A stretch of DNA of 15,372 nucleotides from Spirochaetales bacterium (GTDB lineage: Bacteria > Spirochaetota > Spirochaetia > DSM-27196 > SLAA01): NCBI GenBank assembly GCA_007126415.1, contig SLBH01000074.1, forward strand, positions 1 through 15,372, in the 5' to 3' direction. A program made the translations under genes and the position numbers. Of this stretch, positions 11,804 to 15,372 are shown piece by piece. Each line of letters starts with the position of its first letter. Position 1 is the first letter of the stretch. The notes beneath the pieces are model-generated. The model was not told where the DNA came from and did no database searches. It worked only from the letters and a program-made list of their open reading frames with translations.

Positions 11804-13093
11804 CTACCAAACCTCGGTTGAATCAAACTCAAGCCCGGTTTTCTCGCGCAGCGGCTTCATGATCATGCTGCGTGCCTCGTCGTTGCGCGTCGGGAGGTCC
11901 ATACGCTGAAGCACGTCCTGATAGAACGCCGAGATCAACAAGCGCGTCGCGAAGGCAGCGTCTAACCCGCGCGAGCGAAGATAGAACAGGTCGTCGTCCA
12001 CGGTAGATGTTACGGTAGAGCCGTGCGAACAGCGTACATTGTTCTCGATAATCTCGAGCTGCGGGATCGACTGCACGTGAGCCTCGTCACCGAGCAGCAA
12101 GGTACGGTGCTCTTCATAGCCTTGTGAATGCGGCGAGCCCGCCGGAATCTTAATATTCCCGGTGAACATCCCGCGCGATGCGTCGTCGAGCACCGTCTTT
12201 ACCGCGGCATCGCTGAAGCTGTGCGGCGCATTGTGCTCAACCGTGAGCTTCATGCCGCTGAACTGCGTTCCCCGTGCGCCGCTTAGCTCGCGCAGCTCGG
12301 CGCGACTCTCGGCTCCCATCAGGCTGTAGAGCCCCTCGAGCATCGAAACCGCAGCACCGATTGTAACTCCGTCGGCGCGAAGCGTTGCGTTCTCCTCGAT
12401 CATGACGCGGTCAAAACCGAAAAAGCGCGCGCGTTCCGACACGTTCTGCAGCCGAAGGAGCGAAAGGCGCGCGTCGCGCTCAATGAGCCCCTTTAACACC
12501 ACACACGCGGTACCGTCGGCCTGCGGCTCACCGCGTTGCTCGATTATTACGTCGGCAGCCGCGCCGGCCTCGATGTGCAGAAACACCACCGGAAGACTGA
12601 TACGTTTTGTCTCGGGCTGTTCCATCGTAATCTTGATAGGGCGCTCGACGACGGTGCCTTTCGGAACATGCACGAAGTAGGCGTCACCGCTGAGCGCCTC
12701 GTTGAACGAGTACAGCTTGTTTTCGGTTACGTCGTTTGCGCGGCTCTTGTTACGCTTGCGGCGCTTCTCAAACAGCGCCCCGTAGGCCTTCAAGAATCGC
12801 CCGCACGCCGCGTCGGCGGCACGGTCGTGTCGCGTAAGCCGCGTGACGTGCTCGCCCTCGGCCTGAATCACCGCAGCGGCGAGCGTGAGCTCGTTGAAGT
12901 TATACCCGTCGTACGGCACGCGGCGCCAGGCCTCGTCGGGTGCGCCGGGAAGCGGTAGTTCGAGCGCGCGCTCGAGCGCCGCAAGCTGTTCCTGCGAAAC
13001 GTACGAGGCGGGGTTCTCACGCTTAAGCTCGTGCAGCACCTCGTGTATCGTGAGCCGATGAATCGGCTTATCTGCTAAACTTGCCATTACCAT
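11804..13093 (-). CDS. sufD: SufD, subunit of the SufBC2D scaffold
   Basis: A 429-residue SufB/SufD-superfamily protein. The core beta-helix region runs from about 130 to 370 and includes HNAPHSFSDAAVKTVLDD, the SPHSQGYEEHRTLLL stretch and NNVRCSHGSTV with C355 and H357; the histidine corresponds to the residue implicated at the SufB-SufD cluster site. The C-terminal helix (DLFYLRSRGLDAAFATRLLISAFYQDVL) is the SufC-contact type. A basic patch (EKRRKRNKSR, 109-118) lies in the N-terminal part. Start: ATG 13093 (GTA-ATG follows, so 13087 is equally possible), five bases after the sufB stop and without a clear Shine-Dalgarno, so coupling to sufB is expected. The open frame extends much further upstream, but that part is the out-of-frame shadow of sufB. 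Confidence 0.93.
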   Translation of the reverse strand: MVMASLADKPIHRLTIHEVLHELKRENPASYVSQEQLAALERALELPLPGAPDEAWRRVPYDGYNFNELTLAAAVIQAEGEHVTRLTRHDRAADAACGRFLKAYGALFEKRRKRNKSRANDVTENKLYSFNEALSGDAYFVHVPKGTVVERPIKITMEQPETKRISLPVVFLHIEAGAAADVIIEQRGEPQADGTACVVLKGLIERDARLSLLRLQNVSERARFFGFDRVMIEENATLRADGVTIGAAVSMLEGLYSLMGAESRAELRELSGARGTQFSGMKLTVEHNAPHSFSDAAVKTVLDDASRGMFTGNIKIPAGSPHSQGYEEHRTLLLGDEAHVQSIPQLEIIENNVRCSHGSTVTSTVDDDLFYLRSRGLDAAFATRLLISAFYQDVLQRMDLPTRNDEARSMIMKPLREKTGLEFDSTEVW

Positions 13094-13098
13094 CGCGG

Positions 13099-14521
13099 TT
13101 ACCCAATTGATCCTTCCATCTCGAGCTGAATAAGGCGATTGAGCTCTACCGCGTACTCCATCGGAAGCTCTTTCGTAAACTCCTGTAGAAACCCGTTGAC
13201 CACCATCAACAACGCGTCTTCTTCCTTGATGCCGCGACTCATGAGGTAATACACCGTCTCGGGGCTCACCTTCCCGACCGTCGCCTCGTGCATCACGCTG
13301 ACGTCGTTCTTCTCTTTGACGTCTATCGTCGGGTAGGTGTCGGACTCCGAGAAATCGTCGAGCAGCAGCGCGTCGCACTCCACATCGGTCTTCACGTGCG
13401 AGGCGCCCTTGAGCACCTTCACGAGCCCGCGGTACGAGCTGCGTCCGCCGTTGTGTGAGATGGATTTGGCGGTGATAGACGACGTTGTATGCGGCGCGGC
13501 GTGAATCATCTTGGCACCGGCGTCTTGCCGCTGTCCCTTGTTGGCGTAGCCGATCGAGAGCACCCGCCCGCGCGCGCCCGGTTCGGCGAGGAACACCGCC
13601 GGATACTTCATCGTAGTCTTGGCGCCGAGGTTGCCGTCCATCCACTCTACGGTAGCGTTCTTGTGCGCCCGCGCGCGCTGCGTGACGAGATTCAAGACGT
13701 TGTTCGACCAGTTCTGAATTGTGGTGTAGCGAAGGTAGGCGCCCTCGAGCGCAAAAAGCTCGATCACGCCGGTGTGAAACGCGGTCTTGGAGTACACCGG
13801 AGCGGTGCAGCCCTCGATGTAATGCACCGATGAGCCCTTGTCGGCGATGATGATGGTGCGCTCGAACTGCCCGATGCTCTCGGCGTTGATCCGGAAATAC
13901 GCCTGAAGCGGAATCTCAACCTTTACCCCCGGCGGTACGTACACGAAGCTACCGCCCGACCAGGCCGCCGAGTTCAGTGCCGCGAACTTGTTGTCGGACT
14001 GCGGAACGAGCGTAGCGATGTACTGCTGCACGAGATCGCCGTGCTCCTTGACCGCGGTATCGAAATCAAGGAAAATCACGCCCTTCTTGGTGAGCTCTTC
14101 TTGGATGTGGTGGTACACCACCTCAGACTCGAACTGCGCCGATACGCCGGCGAGGAACTTACGCTCGGCCTCCGGTACGCCGAGGCGGTCGAAGGTTTCC
14201 TTGATGTCTTCCGGGACATCGTCCCAGTCGTTGTATTTCTTGTCCGCTGCGCGCGCGTAGTAGTATAGATCGGCGTAATCGATCTCCTCGAACACGCTTT
14301 GGTCCATCCAGGTGGGGTCGGGCATCTTGTTAAACTCGGCGAGCGCGCGGAGGCGAAACTCGAGCATCCAGTCCGGCTCTTCTTTTATCGCCGATATCTC
14401 GCGGATCACCTCCTCGCTCAACCCGCGCTCGCGCCCGGCCATATACTCGGTGTTGGAGTGAAAGCCGTATAGCCGCTCGTAGTCTTTGTTGATGTCCGCG
14501 ATCTCGAAATCGGCACCGGCG

Positions 14522-14529
<8 letters not shown>
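13099..14529 (-). CDS. sufB: SufB, Fe-S cluster scaffold subunit
   Basis: A 476-residue protein, the normal SufB size (about 465-495). Numbered from ATG 14529, it has the N-terminal alpha region with NKMPDPTWMD, SGGSFVYVPPGV, YIEGCTAP with C241, TTIQNWSNNVLNLV, the GRSSYRGLV stretch and VECDALLLDD with C385, equivalent to E. coli C405. HEATVGKVS (H414, E415) matches the glutamate at the nascent cluster site. With SufC and SufD it builds the cluster at the expense of ATP. Start: GTG 14535 also fits the frame, but ATG 14529 has AGGAGG six bases upstream and overlaps sufC by eight bases, which indicates coupling. Confidence 0.95.
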
Positions 14530-15292
<763 letters not shown>

Positions 15293-15303
15293 CTTGTTGT
15301 GTT

Positions 15304-15309
15304 CTCCTT
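15304..15309 (-). promoter_or_regulatory. Shine-Dalgarno of sufC
   Basis: The minus strand reads AAGGAG, 11 bases before ATG 15292. The spacing is at the long end but the match is strong, in contrast with the genes of this window that have no site at all. Confidence 0.6.
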
Positions 15310-15311
15310 GC

Positions 15312-15330
15312 AGTAATTAGGCTAAGCTAA
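15312..15330 (-). promoter_or_regulatory. DtxR/IdeR-like operator upstream of the SUF operon
   Basis: The minus strand reads TTAGCTTAGCCTAATTACT. Against the DtxR/IdeR consensus TTAGGTTAGCCTAACCTAA, 13 of the first 14 bases match; the right arm does not, giving 13 of 19. The inner TTAGCCTAA is a perfect palindrome about its centre. It lies 20-38 bases before the sufC ATG and overlaps the candidate -10, which fits repression by a metal-loaded DtxR/TroR-type regulator. The partial right arm keeps confidence moderate. Confidence 0.5.
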
Positions 15331-15353
15331 CACTTTGCCGAGCCCACCGTCAA
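15324..15353 (-). promoter_or_regulatory. Candidate promoter of the SUF operon
   Basis: On the minus strand TTGACG (15348-15353, 5/6) is followed after 18 bp by TAGCTT (15324-15329, 3/6). The -35 is good and the -10 is poor, as might be expected where an operator overlaps it. The rest of the visible upstream sequence, to the window edge at 15372, holds no gene that I can see. Confidence 0.35.
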
Positions 15354-15372
15354 CGATCGCGCTTCGGACCGC

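Noticed and set aside
13094..13645. Upstream extension of the sufD frame to 613 codons
   Set aside because: It lies wholly inside sufB in another frame, is Arg/Gly-rich and unlike SufD, whose family N-terminus begins at 13093 or 13087.

Overview
The window looks like a high-GC bacterial chromosome segment (roughly 60% G+C by eye). It is densely coded and carries no mobile element, CRISPR array, tRNA or rRNA that I can see. The host is most likely a spirochaete of the free-living Spirochaeta type. This is an inference: the iron-sulfur operon order sufC-sufB-sufD-sufS-sufU matches the treponemal arrangement, SufU is of the inserted zinc-binding type, and a lone Uma2 gene, a YegS/DgkB-like lipid kinase and a corynebacterial-type glycogen synthase all fit. 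Nothing here proves the phylum.

Layout. 1-432 (+) is the 3' end of a GT4 glycogen synthase. 462-1946 (-) is a three-gene molybdopterin-synthase module: E1-like adenylyltransferase, MoaD, MoaE. 2046-2696 (-) is a solitary Uma2 PD-(D/E)XK protein. 2897-5019 (+) is a two-gene membrane operon, a divergent ArsP_1/COG0701-like permease and its DUF1980/TIGR03943 partner (the YcgR/YcgQ pair of Bacillus). Directly after it comes a YyaL/DUF255 thioredoxin-domain protein (5044-6963). 7052-7903 (+) is a metallo-beta-lactamase-fold hydrolase with its own promoter. It converges on a lipid kinase (7940-9115, -), which follows a Cys-rich putative zinc protein (9160-9696, -). 9780-15292 (-) is the complete SUF operon sufC-sufB-sufD-sufS-sufU-sufT, tightly packed with several overlapping stop/start junctions. 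Transcription starts near the right edge.

How the genes work together. The SUF operon is the main system: SufBC2D scaffold, SufS desulfurase, SufU sulfur acceptor and a SufT/MIP18-type maturation factor. Just upstream of sufC, 15312-15330 closely resembles the DtxR/IdeR operator in its left half and core, so iron- or metal-dependent repression is a testable prediction. The MoaD/MoaE/E1 module supplies the sulfur-transfer step of molybdenum cofactor synthesis, but no moaA, moaC, moeA or mogA lies in the window.

Regulatory signals are the most informative part beyond the genes. Three minus-strand genes without a Shine-Dalgarno (the E1, Uma2 and the Cys-rich protein) have a -10-like element 6-8 bases or less from the start codon, which predicts leaderless or nearly leaderless mRNAs. 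The genes of the SUF operon and the MBL gene mostly use ordinary Shine-Dalgarno sites. The MBL promoter carries a perfect 14-bp palindrome inside its spacer, a likely operator. I found no clearly novel multi-gene system. The best leads are the DtxR-like box, the leaderless starts, the palindromic operator, the permease without its family Cys motif, and the unrecognised zinc-ribbon-like protein.
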